Source: JADLEX01 sp964586775 (GTDB lineage: Bacteria > Lernaellota > Lernaellaia > JACKCT01). From it: a DNA stretch of 64,000 bases. The position numbers and the translations under genes were made by a program. The stretch is taken from assembly GCA_964586775.1 (NCBI GenBank), contig CAZPJD010000061.1, positions 1-64,000 on the forward strand, given 5' to 3'. A model generated the notes under the pieces. The model had not been told where the DNA came from, made no database searches, and worked only from the letters and a program-made list of their open reading frames with translations. Every line of letters begins with the position of its first letter. Position 1 is the first letter of the stretch. Below are positions 26,845 to 36,313 of this stretch, in pieces.

Positions 26845-27039
26845 ATGGGCTTTTTTCAGCTGGACGAAGTGATCGAAGCGTTCCGAAACGGGAAACTGGA
26901 AGAATATTGCGACTCCATGTCGCAGAACGACCTCGTCCTACTCAAGCACGAAATCACCGGCTTTGCCGCCAAGCACGGCCATGAACTCGAAATGGACGTC
27001 CTCTTGGAGCGTCTCGACGAGATGATGGCCGCCAAATGA
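26845..27039 (+). CDS. Small acidic helical protein of unknown function
   Basis: 64 residues with its own promoter and a strong ribosome site (GGAGG, 7 bases before ATG), so it is very likely expressed. It is acidic and predicted helical throughout (LDEVIEAFRNGKLEEYCDSMSQ; MDVLLERLDEMMAAK), without signal peptide or known motif. Short helical hairpin proteins of this sort often bind a partner protein; nothing nearby indicates which. Confidence 0.7.
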   Translation: MGFFQLDEVIEAFRNGKLEEYCDSMSQNDLVLLKHEITGFAAKHGHELEMDVLLERLDEMMAAK

Positions 27040-27063
27040 CGGCGAATTGACGTCCGGCGGATA

Positions 27064-27078
27064 GCCGGGCCGCCCGGC
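27064..27078 (+). other. Perfect GC hairpin upstream of ldcA
   Basis: GCCGGGC-C-GCCCGGC, effectively a 5-bp stem with 5-base loop, 13 bases before the ldcA start. It has no T tract; it may modulate translation of ldcA. Confidence 0.3.
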
Positions 27079-27090
27079 GCAGTCGAATCC

Positions 27091-28011
27091 ATGACATCCT
27101 CAAATCCCGAAAAACGACCACGGGCGCTCACGGCGGGCGATGCGATCTCGCTGATCGCTCCAGCCGGGCCGTTTGACTCCGCGCGCTTCGTCGACGGCGT
27201 TCAGCGGCTGCGCGACTGGGGGTTTCGCCCGGTCTGGCGCGACGACCTCTTCGAGCGCGACGGGTATCTCGCGGGCAGCGACGAGCGGCGCCTCGCGGAA
27301 TTGCAGGACGCGCTCGACGGCGACGTACCGTGCGTGTGGTGCGTGCGCGGGGGATACGGGACGATCCGCCTGCTGGAACGGCTCGACCTGTCGCGATTCG
27401 CGGAGTTGCCGAAGCTTTTGATCGGCTTTTCGGACATCACGTTTCTGCAATGGGACCTGTGGCGACGAACGGGTATTCGCTTGATACACGGCCCGATGGT
27501 TGCGGGCGAGCAGTTCCAGCGCGCGGACGATGCGAACGACGCGTGGTACAGGCGGCTTTTGATGGACACATCGCCACCCGGGATCGCACCGATCGGCGCG
27601 TTCGAGTGTGTCGCGGCGGGCAGGGCGACCGGGCGGCTCTTCCCCGGCAACCTGACGCTGATCGTGCACCTTCTCGCGGCAAGGCGCTGCCCCGACCTGG
27701 CGGGTGCGATTCTGGTCATCGAGGACATCGGCGAAGCGCTGTATCGCGTCGATCGCATGCTCGCGACGCTGCGCTTGTCGGGGGCGGTCGATCGCATCGC
27801 GGGGCTCGTTTTCGGCGATTTCGGCGGCGTTGACGCGGCAACGGTTCGGCGACTCGCCGAGGAGACCGCGCGAGCGCTTGGCGGTGTGCCGTGCGTCACC
27901 GGGGCGCAGTTCGGCCACGGCGAACGAAATACCGCGTTGCCGGTCGGCACGATGGCGACACTCGACGCGACAAACGGAACACTCGATTTGCTGGAATCGC
28001 CGGTATGCTAA
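27091..28011 (+). CDS. ldcA: LD-carboxypeptidase (S66 family)
   Basis: 306 residues. LdcA trims the terminal D-Ala from muropeptide tetrapeptides (L-Ala-D-Glu-mDAP-D-Ala) during murein recycling in the cytoplasm. Catalytic triad in order: Ser in GFSDITFLQ (about 112), Glu in VIEDIGEALYR, His in QFGHGERNTALPVG; the substrate-binding CVRGGYGTIRL is also intact. No signal peptide. It overlaps the serine hydrolase gene and is two genes before mpl, which uses the tripeptide that LdcA makes. The MccF group of the same family is an alternative. Confidence 0.88.
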   Translation: MTSSNPEKRPRALTAGDAISLIAPAGPFDSARFVDGVQRLRDWGFRPVWRDDLFERDGYLAGSDERRLAELQDALDGDVPCVWCVRGGYGTIRLLERLDLSRFAELPKLLIGFSDITFLQWDLWRRTGIRLIHGPMVAGEQFQRADDANDAWYRRLLMDTSPPGIAPIGAFECVAAGRATGRLFPGNLTLIVHLLAARRCPDLAGAILVIEDIGEALYRVDRMLATLRLSGAVDRIAGLVFGDFGGVDAATVRRLAEETARALGGVPCVTGAQFGHGERNTALPVGTMATLDATNGTLDLLESPVC

Positions 28012-29075
28012 AAAAGGCCACACGCGCGCTGAACGAGGCGTTTCGCGACCGCGCGTTTCCCGGGGCGCAGCTCGGGATTCTGGCGGGCGACGAGACGCGC
28101 GTCGTCGTCGCCGGGAACCTGTCGTACGCGCCGAACTCGTTCACCGTCACCGAGGATACGATCTACGATCTCGCGAGCGTCACGAAGATCGTCGCGACCA
28201 CCGCCGTTGCCATGATCTTCGTTCAACAGGAACGATTCGAACTCGACGCCACGATCGGCGAATTCTTCGCGGGCATCGCGGACGAACGATTGGCCAAGGC
28301 GACAATCCGCCAGCTCTTGTCCCATTCCGCGGGTCTTCCCGCGTGGCGTGCGTTTTACGAAGAGATTTCCGAAGAGGCCATCGGTTTTGGGTCGGCCAAA
28401 CAGCGGATCTTCGAGTTGTTGCGCGACACCGCATGCGTTTATGAACCGGGCACGTCGGCGATCTACTCCGATCTCGACATGATGTGGATCGGATTCCTGC
28501 TCGAAAAACTCGGCGGCGCGAGTCTCGACGTGCTCGCCGAGCGATTCGTCTTCGAGCCGCTGGGAATGACGATGTGCGCGTTTCGGCCGCTCGAAAAACT
28601 TCCGAATGCGTTTCCCGCGCCGACGCGCAAGTGCGCGTGGCGGCGTCGTGTGATGGTGGGCGAAGTCGACGATCAAAACACCTTCGCGGCGGGCGGCGTG
28701 CTGGCGCAGGCGGGGGTCTTCGCGAACGCCGAATCGCTGCTCGTCTTTGCGCGCGAATTGCTACGCGCGCTGGGCGGCGACGGCGAGGTCTTCGACGAGG
28801 ACGTGATTCGCCTGTTTCTCGAACCGGCTTTTCCGAATGGCGAGCATTCGTTTCGCTTGGGATTCGACGGAAAATCTTTGCTCGGATCGCTTTTACCCGA
28901 CGCGTTCGGGCCGAATACGTTCGGGCATTGGGGCTTCACGGGCACGGGCCTTTGGATCGATCCCGACGCGCGGCGCGCGGTGACGTTGCTCGCCAATCGC
29001 GTGCATCCCGACATCGAGAACGATCGAATCCAGTTCTGGCGGCCGCGCATTTTCAAAGCCGCGATGGCCCAATGA
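28005..29075 (+). CDS. Serine hydrolase, class C beta-lactamase/DD-peptidase fold
   Basis: 356 residues from the ATG at 28005, overlapping the ldcA stop by 7 bases. Active-site elements: SVTK (Ser58, Lys61), Tyr-Ser-Asp in AIYSDLDMMW in place of YxN, and HWGFTGTG as the HxG/KTG element. No signal peptide is seen, so the protein looks cytoplasmic, unlike AmpC. Between ldcA and mpl it may cleave a recycled muropeptide or its esters; class C-like esterases have the same motifs. Confidence 0.85.
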   Translation: MLKKATRALNEAFRDRAFPGAQLGILAGDETRVVVAGNLSYAPNSFTVTEDTIYDLASVTKIVATTAVAMIFVQQERFELDATIGEFFAGIADERLAKATIRQLLSHSAGLPAWRAFYEEISEEAIGFGSAKQRIFELLRDTACVYEPGTSAIYSDLDMMWIGFLLEKLGGASLDVLAERFVFEPLGMTMCAFRPLEKLPNAFPAPTRKCAWRRRVMVGEVDDQNTFAAGGVLAQAGVFANAESLLVFARELLRALGGDGEVFDEDVIRLFLEPAFPNGEHSFRLGFDGKSLLGSLLPDAFGPNTFGHWGFTGTGLWIDPDARRAVTLLANRVHPDIENDRIQFWRPRIFKAAMAQ

Positions 29076-29082
29076 GCCGGCG

Positions 29083-30489
29083 ATGCACATCCATTTGATC
29101 GCCATTTGCGGAACCGGCATGGGCTCACTCGCGGGTATCCTGAAGGCCGCGGGGCACCTCGTCACGGGCAGCGACGCGAATGTCTATCCGCCCATGTCCA
29201 CGTATTTGGCGGGGCAGGGGATTCCCATCTTCGAGGGATACGAACCCGCCCACCTGACGCCGCGCCCCGATCTGGTCGTGGTCGGCAACGCCATCCGGCG
29301 CGACAATCCCGAAGCCCGCGCGGCCATCGACGGCGGCATCGAGTACACCAGCTTCCCCGGCGCGCTGCGTCGCTTCTTTCTCGACGAACGCACCACCGTG
29401 GCCATCACCGGCACGCACGGGAAAACCACGACGACCGCCATCCTCGCGTGGATCTTCACGCAAGCCGGGCTCGATCCGTCATTTCTCGTCGGCGGCGTCG
29501 CACAAAATTTGGGTTCGCCCGTGCGCCTGGGCGCGGGTCGCCACTTCATCGTCGAGGGCGACGAATACGACACGGCGTTCTTCGACAAGGTGCCGAAGTT
29601 CGTGCGCTACCGGCCCGACCACGCGATCCTCGCGAACATCGAATTCGACCACGCCGACATTTATCCCGACCTCGACGCCGTCAAGCGCGCGTTCGCCATG
29701 CTGGTGGACGGGATGCCACCCGAAGGGTCGCTCATCGCGGGGATCGATTGCCCGAATGTGCGCGAGCGAATCGAGCACGCGCGTTGCCGAGTCGTCACGT
29801 TCGCCATCGACCGCGAGGCCGACCATCGCGCGCAAAACCTACGCGAGGAATCGGACCGCGTCGTCTTCGACATCGCGACGACCGAAGGAATCGTTCGTAA
29901 TTTACGGATCGCGCTACCGGGAAGGCACAATGTGTTGAATGCTCTGGCGGCCTTCGCGATGGCACGCGAGCTCGGGCTCGACGCCGACGCGATTCGAGCG
30001 GGGCTCGCGGGCTTCGAAGGCGTCAAAAGGCGGCAGGAGGTTCGCGGCGAGGAAGCGGGCGTGGTGGTCATCGACGATTTCGCACATCACCCGACGGCCG
30101 TGCGCGTGACGCTCGAGGCGCTGCGTGGGCGGTATGCGGGACGGCGCGTCGTGGTGCTTTTCGAGCCGCGCACGAACACCAGCCGCCGCGCGTATTTTCA
30201 GGAACTCTATGCGTCGGCGTTCGACGCCGCGAGGGCCGTGGTGATCGCGCCGGTGTTCGGGGCCCAATCGCTGCCGGAGTCGGAGCGATTCGACGCGGCC
30301 CGCCTCGCGCGCGATCTGTGCGCGCGTGGAATCGACGCGCACGAAACGGCGAGCTATGACGAAACGCTCGTGTCGGCGCTCGATCGCCTCGAATCGGGCG
30401 ACGTGGCCGTGTTGATGAGCAACGGCGGCTTCGGCGGCCTGCACGATCGGCTGCTCGAAGCGCTGCGCGCGAGGGGAGACGCATCGTGA
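29083..30489 (+). CDS. mpl: UDP-MurNAc:tripeptide ligase
   Basis: 468 residues. Mpl attaches the recycled tripeptide L-Ala-gamma-D-Glu-mDAP to UDP-MurNAc, bypassing MurC, MurD and MurE. Diagnostic for Mpl rather than MurC are the N-terminal HLIAICGTGMGSLAGILK and FIVEGDEYDTAFFDK...NIEFDHADIYP; the ATP loop is ITGTHGKTTT (near residue 110), and DDFAHHPTAVRVTLEAL lies in the C-terminal domain. The ATG is 7 bases after the serine hydrolase stop. Confidence 0.94.
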   Translation: MHIHLIAICGTGMGSLAGILKAAGHLVTGSDANVYPPMSTYLAGQGIPIFEGYEPAHLTPRPDLVVVGNAIRRDNPEARAAIDGGIEYTSFPGALRRFFLDERTTVAITGTHGKTTTTAILAWIFTQAGLDPSFLVGGVAQNLGSPVRLGAGRHFIVEGDEYDTAFFDKVPKFVRYRPDHAILANIEFDHADIYPDLDAVKRAFAMLVDGMPPEGSLIAGIDCPNVRERIEHARCRVVTFAIDREADHRAQNLREESDRVVFDIATTEGIVRNLRIALPGRHNVLNALAAFAMARELGLDADAIRAGLAGFEGVKRRQEVRGEEAGVVVIDDFAHHPTAVRVTLEALRGRYAGRRVVVLFEPRTNTSRRAYFQELYASAFDAARAVVIAPVFGAQSLPESERFDAARLARDLCARGIDAHETASYDETLVSALDRLESGDVAVLMSNGGFGGLHDRLLEALRARGDAS

Positions 30490-31460
30490 ATCTTCCCGCG
30501 CTGCGTCCATCGGAAACGTATCTGGTCGTCCCGGCGACCGACGACGGCATCGCATGCGCCATGGTACTGGGCCGACGCAGCCCGAAACCGGCGAAGATCT
30601 GGTGCGTCGCGCCGTTTTCGCTCGCGTCGTTCTTCGATTATCCAGCTTGGCAGCGCGTTCGCTCGGGCGCGCACTTGCACATCGCGGGATTCAACGGCAC
30701 CGGCGCGATCGCCGATGCGATCCGCCGCGCACCCGCCTCTCAAACCACTTGGTGGACGCATCACTTTTGGGATTCGGCGGGCGAGCGCGATGTCTCGTCC
30801 GCCAACGTCAAGCTCCGGCGAAGTTCCGAGTTTGGGTCCACGTGCTCGTGGTTGATTCACGATCTGGGCATCGGCGACGAGGAATCCCGTGAGATCGCCG
30901 AGATGATCGCGCATGGGCGCATGCCGGGTGATCGACTCCGGCCTCTGTTTTTCGCGTCCTTGGCGGTGCGGGCCGAACCACCGCAGCTCGACCGCGCGCT
31001 CGCGGGCTATCTTGACAGCGGCGACCCGCACGACCTCGACGACGAGTGGGTGGCGCGTGGCGAGGTCGTTTGGGAGTCGCTGCGAGAGTCGTACGAAAAC
31101 GCGAATCGCTGGGGTTTCGCGGCGGCGCGGGAAGGGCGGGCGAGTGTGCTGCCGATTCCCCGGTCGATGGTGTCGCATTACCCCGTCTTGACGCACATCG
31201 CCTTCGAGCGGGGCGGCGACGACTGGATCGTGCTGCTCATCGACCGTGAGGAACACCTGATCCTTCGGCTCAACGCGCGTCTGCGCGCCGAACCGTTGCG
31301 GGCGGCGCGGCTGGTGGACGAGGCGCTCGGTGGGCAATCGACAAGGCTCTTCGACCGCCTCACGCTGCTGGTCGATACAACGCGACTGGGCAACATCGGC
31401 ACGGTGGAGGCGCTCGCAAAGGGGGCGCATCTTCTGGACTTCGCCGCGTCGGACTGTTAG
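30486..31460 (+). CDS. Unrecognised protein, possibly a degenerate DHH-type phosphoesterase
   Basis: 324 residues, GTG start overlapping the mpl stop by 4 bases. The opening VVPATDDGIACAMVLGRR has the spacing of the DxDGxxSA loop of DHH phosphoesterases, TWWTHHFWDS resembles the DHH motif, and SSEFGSTCSWLIHDLGI resembles a later conserved helix. The catalytic Asp residues are mostly lost, so if related it is probably inactive or altered. No other motif stands out. Its tight coupling to mpl suggests a link to the same operon. Confidence 0.6.
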   Translation: MNLPALRPSETYLVVPATDDGIACAMVLGRRSPKPAKIWCVAPFSLASFFDYPAWQRVRSGAHLHIAGFNGTGAIADAIRRAPASQTTWWTHHFWDSAGERDVSSANVKLRRSSEFGSTCSWLIHDLGIGDEESREIAEMIAHGRMPGDRLRPLFFASLAVRAEPPQLDRALAGYLDSGDPHDLDDEWVARGEVVWESLRESYENANRWGFAAAREGRASVLPIPRSMVSHYPVLTHIAFERGGDDWIVLLIDREEHLILRLNARLRAEPLRAARLVDEALGGQSTRLFDRLTLLVDTTRLGNIGTVEALAKGAHLLDFAASDC

Positions 31461-31461
31461 A

Positions 31462-31476
31462 CACGCCGCTGGCGTG
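31462..31476 (+). other. Short hairpin downstream of the DHH-like gene
   Basis: CACGCC-GCT-GGCGTG, a perfect 6-bp stem 1 base after the stop, without T tract. It may mark the end of the mpl operon or protect the mRNA end. Confidence 0.3.
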
Positions 31477-31559
31477 GAATCCATTCGGGGATATTGTATG
31501 ATTCGCGGGTCGATATCCGACGGCCTACGGGTCGGAACGGCACTCATCGCGGACGAGAG

Positions 31560-32567
<1,008 letters not shown>

Positions 32568-32586
32568 TTTCCGGACGCGCCGTTTC

Positions 32587-33441
32587 ATGAAAAAAGCCGC
32601 CGTCATCGTCCTCGTTGCCGTCGCCGTGCTGGCGCTGCTGGCCATCGCCAATCGTGAGCGCGATTTTTCCGAAGACGAGATGCGAAACATCGTCGCGCAG
32701 AGCGGCGCACTGCTTCATCTTGCGCAGGCCGACCCCGTCGATTTCGCGACTTTTACTGCGACCTACGAAAGCGGCCCGCGCGCCATCGCCAAATGGGTCG
32801 ATGCCAAGCTCGACATTGAAATGGACGACAAGATCACCACCGCGCTCGACGCCGCCGAAACTGGCGCGTATCCACGAATCAACGCGCAAATCGCGGCGCT
32901 GACCGTGACGCGCGTGCTTCGCGAGTACTTCAACATTCAGGCGAAACTCGAACCCGGTGACGACGTTGCGATGCGCCAGCGATGGGCCGTGGCGGGGATG
33001 CTCGCGGCGCTCGACGGCGCCGCGGCCCAGGGCATCGCCGACGCGGACGTCTATGCCACGCTGCGCGACTTTGCCGCCGCGAATTCTGTCCACACGACGC
33101 CCGCCGCCGTCGACTCGGCGATCAAGACGGCGGTTGCCGCCGCGTGGATCATCGAGGTAAAGGGCATCGACCGCGAACGCGAACGAAATCTGCCCGCGGC
33201 GCTGATTCACGCCGTACGCGCGCTGCAATTCATGCACATTCTTTACGAGGACTACTCGCCGACGCATCGCGAAGACGCGGTTTACATTTACGGCGAGCTG
33301 CAAAAAGACCCGCGCGAGATGGATCTGGCAGAACTGCGCACGCGGATGGGCAGGGTGCTGAACACGGTCGCGCCGTCGATTCCAGGTACAGCGCTGGACA
33401 CGCCGCCCGGCGATGAAAACGATGCGCAGGCCGGGACTTAG
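32587..33441 (+). CDS. Membrane-anchored or secreted protein of unknown function
   Basis: 284 residues. Residues 4-21 (VIVLVAVAVLALLAIA) form a signal anchor or signal peptide; the rest is soluble, helical and Ala-rich (ALDGAAAQGIADADVYATLRDF, LIHAVRALQFMHILYEDY). No known domain is recognised. Its last 29 bases overlap the next gene in another frame, so the two are probably co-translated. Confidence 0.7.
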   Translation: MKKAAVIVLVAVAVLALLAIANRERDFSEDEMRNIVAQSGALLHLAQADPVDFATFTATYESGPRAIAKWVDAKLDIEMDDKITTALDAAETGAYPRINAQIAALTVTRVLREYFNIQAKLEPGDDVAMRQRWAVAGMLAALDGAAAQGIADADVYATLRDFAAANSVHTTPAAVDSAIKTAVAAAWIIEVKGIDRERERNLPAALIHAVRALQFMHILYEDYSPTHREDAVYIYGELQKDPREMDLAELRTRMGRVLNTVAPSIPGTALDTPPGDENDAQAGT

Positions 33442-34147
33442 CGTTCCGCTGGCTTGCCTGTTGCTCGTCGCGGCGACGGGAGTTTTAGCCGACGATTCGC
33501 TTCGCACGGGACCGATCGGCGAAGACACCGACGCGGCGCACTGGGTCATCCTCGACCCGTCGGCCTTCGACTTTCGCGTCGTCTACACGAACCCGCCAAG
33601 AAGCGTCCAGGAACAGCACCGAATCGCGAAACCCGTGCTGACCGTCAATGGCGGTTACTGGACGGCGGAATACAAGCCGACCGATCTGCTCGTTTCGGGA
33701 GGCAAGACGATCGCCGCGTACAACCGGCTGGCTTCGTTCAAGGGACTTTTTGAAGTGCGTAGCAGCCGAGCCGCCGTTCGTGACCTCGCGAAACGCCCTT
33801 GGAGCGCGTCGGAGTCGTTCGAGCACGCCGTGCGTTGCGGACCGGTCGTGGTCCGAAACGGCGCGCCCGTGTCATCGAAGTCGGTCACGCGCCACCGGCG
33901 GACCGTGATCGGCGAGACACGCGACGGCCGGATCTTCCTCGTCGTATCGGGCCGCCAGATCTGGACGTACGACGATTCGGCCGCGATTTGCCTGCGCGAA
34001 CCGATTAACGCGGTCTTCGCGTTTCAACTCGACGGGGGCGGATCGACGGGGATGGCGCTCGACGACGCCGACGAGCATTTCGTCGTGGGGTCCGTGCCGG
34101 TCGGCTCGCATATTCAGGCGTTTCGTAAATCCACGGTCAGGCCGTAA
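33413..34147 (+). CDS. Secreted phosphodiester glycosidase-like (NAGPA domain) protein
   Basis: 244 residues with a signal peptide (LSVPLACLLLVAATGVLA). The mature part matches the NAGPA/DUF2233 fold: VLTVNGGYWTAEYKPTDLLV (the VNGgyF-like opening), RCGPVVVRNGAPV, RTVIGETRDGRIFLVV, and AFQLDGGGSTGMAL (the conserved DGGGST). The human homologue uncovers mannose-6-phosphate by cleaving GlcNAc-1-phosphodiester bonds; bacterial members are periplasmic or surface and may act on teichoic-acid-like or peptidoglycan sugar phosphates. Confidence 0.85.
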   Translation: MKTMRRPGLSVPLACLLLVAATGVLADDSLRTGPIGEDTDAAHWVILDPSAFDFRVVYTNPPRSVQEQHRIAKPVLTVNGGYWTAEYKPTDLLVSGGKTIAAYNRLASFKGLFEVRSSRAAVRDLAKRPWSASESFEHAVRCGPVVVRNGAPVSSKSVTRHRRTVIGETRDGRIFLVVSGRQIWTYDDSAAICLREPINAVFAFQLDGGGSTGMALDDADEHFVVGSVPVGSHIQAFRKSTVRP

Positions 34148-34151
34148 TTTG

Positions 34152-34167
34152 ACATAATATAGATTAT
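34152..34167. repeat. AT-rich near-palindrome at a convergent gene junction
   Basis: CATAATATAGATTATG, 14 of 16 bases self-complementary, immediately after TTGA beyond the glycosidase stop. It stands out in GC-rich DNA. It might bind a protein or end transcription from either side; nothing proves either. Confidence 0.35.
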
Positions 34168-34228
34168 GACCACTACAGGTCGGATGGCAACCAACGGATT
34201 GCCCGGCCCCATCGGTGATTGTGGGCTG

Positions 34229-34744
34229 CTAAAAGTGTATCAGGCTGTGGATCGGAACGCCCGCGAGTTTGTCGCGGCCCTTCAGGAAATCGAGCTCGAT
34301 CACGAACGCGCACTCCTCGATCACGCCGCCCATGTCGCGCACGAGTCCCGCAACCGCACCCACGGTTCCGCCGGTCGCGAGAAGATCGTCCACGATCACG
34401 ACGCGCTGACCGGGGCTCACGGCGTCCTCGTGGATCTCCAGCGTGTCGGTGCCGTATTCCAGCTCGTAGCTCGCCGAGCGCGTCTTGTACGGCAGCTTTT
34501 TCGGCTTGCGCACCGGAACGAACCCCACACCCAACTCGTAGGCCAGCGGTGCACCGAAGATGAACCCGCGCGCCTCGATCGCCACGATGCGGTCGATCCC
34601 CCGGTCTCGATACCGATCGGCCAGCGCGTTCACCGTGCGTCGAAACGCGTCGGCGTCGGCGAGCAGCGTTGTGATGTCCTTGAACAGGATCCCGGGTTTC
34701 GGAAAATTGGGAATGTCGCGGATGCGTTCGGCGAGTTCCTGCAT
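34229..34744 (-). CDS. apt: Adenine phosphoribosyltransferase
   Basis: 171 residues from the ATG at 34744 (AGGAGACC upstream). It salvages adenine to AMP using PRPP. IPNFPKPGILFKDIT, AIEARGFIFGAPLAYELGVGFVPVRK and the PRPP loop VVIVDDLLATGGT (about residues 118-130) are all canonical. It follows nlpD by 20 bases and so is the last gene of the surE-pcm-nlpD unit. Confidence 0.96.
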   Translation of the reverse strand: MQELAERIRDIPNFPKPGILFKDITTLLADADAFRRTVNALADRYRDRGIDRIVAIEARGFIFGAPLAYELGVGFVPVRKPKKLPYKTRSASYELEYGTDTLEIHEDAVSPGQRVVIVDDLLATGGTVGAVAGLVRDMGGVIEECAFVIELDFLKGRDKLAGVPIHSLIHF

Positions 34745-34764
34745 GGTCGGGTCTCCTGATGGGA

Positions 34765-35565
34765 TCACTTCGGCAGCAACGTGAGCGGATCGATGGTCGC
34801 GAGCTTGTGGCGGATCTCGAAATGCAGGTGCGGAACCGTGGCGCGGCCAGTGTCGCCGACCTCGGCAATGACCTGCCCCTGCTTCACTTTGTCGCCTTTT
34901 TTCACCAGGTTCACGCGGTTGTGGGCGTAGACCGTCATGTATTCGCCCGAATGCTGAATCGCGATCATGTTGCCGAAGCCCGCGAGCGGCGTTCCGCTGA
35001 CGATGACCTCGCCGTCCGCCGCGGCCACGATTTTCGTTCCCGCCGCGGCCGAGATGTCGAGTCCCTCGTTCAGGCGTCCGTCGGGCCCCTTGCCGAATTT
35101 GCGCAGCACATCGCCCTTGGTCGGCCAGATGAACTGCCCCGGTCCATCACTGCTCTTCAACGGAGCGACGACGGCAGGCGTGGGCTGCGTCGGCGCGACT
35201 TTTGTCGTCTTCGGCCGGTCGGAGGTCTGGTCGCGGTCGGCGCGGTCGTTCGGCCGATCGGCCGACTTGGCCTGTTTCTCGGTGGCCGCGAATTTGTACG
35301 ACTTGTCGCGAGGGATCTTGATCTTCTGACCCTCGTAGATGCGATCGGCGTCCTGGATGCCCGGGTTCGCCTCGAGAACGTCGTTGACGGTCAGCCCGTA
35401 CTCGCGCGAGAGCGAATACAGCGTGTCGCCCTTCTCGGCCGTCACGTAATAACCGCACCCGCTCGCCAGCGCCGCCACCGCGACGAAGCAAACCGCGATC
35501 GAAAAAATCCCGCGCGAATTTGGAGACTTGCGTTCGATTTCGACGATATGGGCCGTGCGCGTCAT
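34765..35565 (-). CDS. nlpD: NlpD-type LysM/LytM lipoprotein
   Basis: 266 residues from the ATG at 35565; an upstream in-frame ATG at 35607 overlaps the -10 of the promoter and cannot be used. Lipobox ALASGC, then LysM (YVTAEKGDTLYSLSREYGL...IKIP), a Pro/Thr/Lys linker, and a LytM (M23) domain from about 155. The first zinc-ligand His of active LytM enzymes is Asn here (LNEGLDIS), while PHLHFEIR keeps a partial second motif. E. coli NlpD has the same Asn and activates amidase AmiC rather than cutting peptidoglycan, so a regulatory role in cell separation is likely. Order surE-pcm-nlpD supports the call. Confidence 0.9.
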   Translation of the reverse strand: MTRTAHIVEIERKSPNSRGIFSIAVCFVAVAALASGCGYYVTAEKGDTLYSLSREYGLTVNDVLEANPGIQDADRIYEGQKIKIPRDKSYKFAATEKQAKSADRPNDRADRDQTSDRPKTTKVAPTQPTPAVVAPLKSSDGPGQFIWPTKGDVLRKFGKGPDGRLNEGLDISAAAGTKIVAAADGEVIVSGTPLAGFGNMIAIQHSGEYMTVYAHNRVNLVKKGDKVKQGQVIAEVGDTGRATVPHLHFEIRHKLATIDPLTLLPK

Positions 35566-35602
35566 CTCGTCCGATCCGATTTCAGATCCCGTATGATCGC
35601 GA

Positions 35603-35631
35603 ATCATAACGAAGGGTCGTGCGTGTCACAA
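35603..35631 (-). promoter_or_regulatory. nlpD: Sigma70-type promoter for nlpD-apt
   Basis: On the minus strand: TTGTGA (35631-35626), 17-base spacer, TATGAT (35608-35603). Predicted start of transcription is about 35596, so only the ATG at 35565 lies within the message. Confidence 0.7.
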
Positions 35632-35662
35632 CGGTCACGCACCGCGCGTGCGAACTTTTCGG

Positions 35663-36313
35663 TCACGACTCCCAGCCGTAACGGCCGATCAGCTTCACGA
35701 AACGGCACGAACCCAGTTTTTTCTCATCGTAACCGGTCTTCGTACGAGTGATTCGATAGAGAAACTGGCGGTCTTCCGGCCCGAGTGGGATCACAAGGCG
35801 TCCGCCCATCGCGAGTTGCCGCAGCAAATTGTCCGGCACACCCGGCGCGCCCGCGGCCACGAGAATCGCGTCGTACGGGGCTTCTTCGGCCCAGCCGTGC
35901 GTTCCGTCGGCGATGCGCACGAGCGCGTTGTGAATGTCGAGCGAGAACAGCAGTTTTTCCGCGCGACGCCCCAACCGACCGAGGCGCTCCATCGAGAAAA
36001 CACGGTCCGCGAGCGCGGCCAGGACCGCTGTCTGGTATCCGCTGCCGGTACCGATCTCCAGCACCTTCTCCTTGCCACCGAGCTGGAGTGACTGCGTCAT
36101 CAGGGCGACCATGTATGGCTGGCTGATCGTCTGCCCTTCGCGGATCGGAAGCGCGGAATCGTCGTACGCGTGTTCCTGCGAATCGGCGTCGACGAAAAGG
36201 TGTCGCGGCAGTCGTTCCATGACGGCCAGAACGTGCTCGTCGGTAATTCCCCGCGCACGCAACTGCGTGCGAACCATCGCCCGACGTTTGCGTTCGAAGG
36301 GATCGCCGGTCAC
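35663..36313 (-). CDS. pcm: Protein-L-isoaspartate O-methyltransferase
   Basis: 216 residues from the GTG at 36313, which overlaps the surE stop (GTGA). It repairs isoaspartyl sites in aged proteins using SAM. The family core is complete: LPRHLFVD, GQTISQPYMVALMTQSL, KVLEIGTGSGYQTAVLAAL (SAM loop), and GGRLVIPLG. Size is close to E. coli Pcm (208). A longer ORF upstream reads through surE and is rejected. Confidence 0.95.
   Translation of the reverse strand: MTGDPFERKRRAMVRTQLRARGITDEHVLAVMERLPRHLFVDADSQEHAYDDSALPIREGQTISQPYMVALMTQSLQLGGKEKVLEIGTGSGYQTAVLAALADRVFSMERLGRLGRRAEKLLFSLDIHNALVRIADGTHGWAEEAPYDAILVAAGAPGVPDNLLRQLAMGGRLVIPLGPEDRQFLYRITRTKTGYDEKKLGSCRFVKLIGRYGWES

Noticed and set aside
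31491..31502. TATTGT/TATGAT as a cysE promoter
   Set aside because: Reasonable -10 sequences, but no matching -35 and no TGn extension at the right place.
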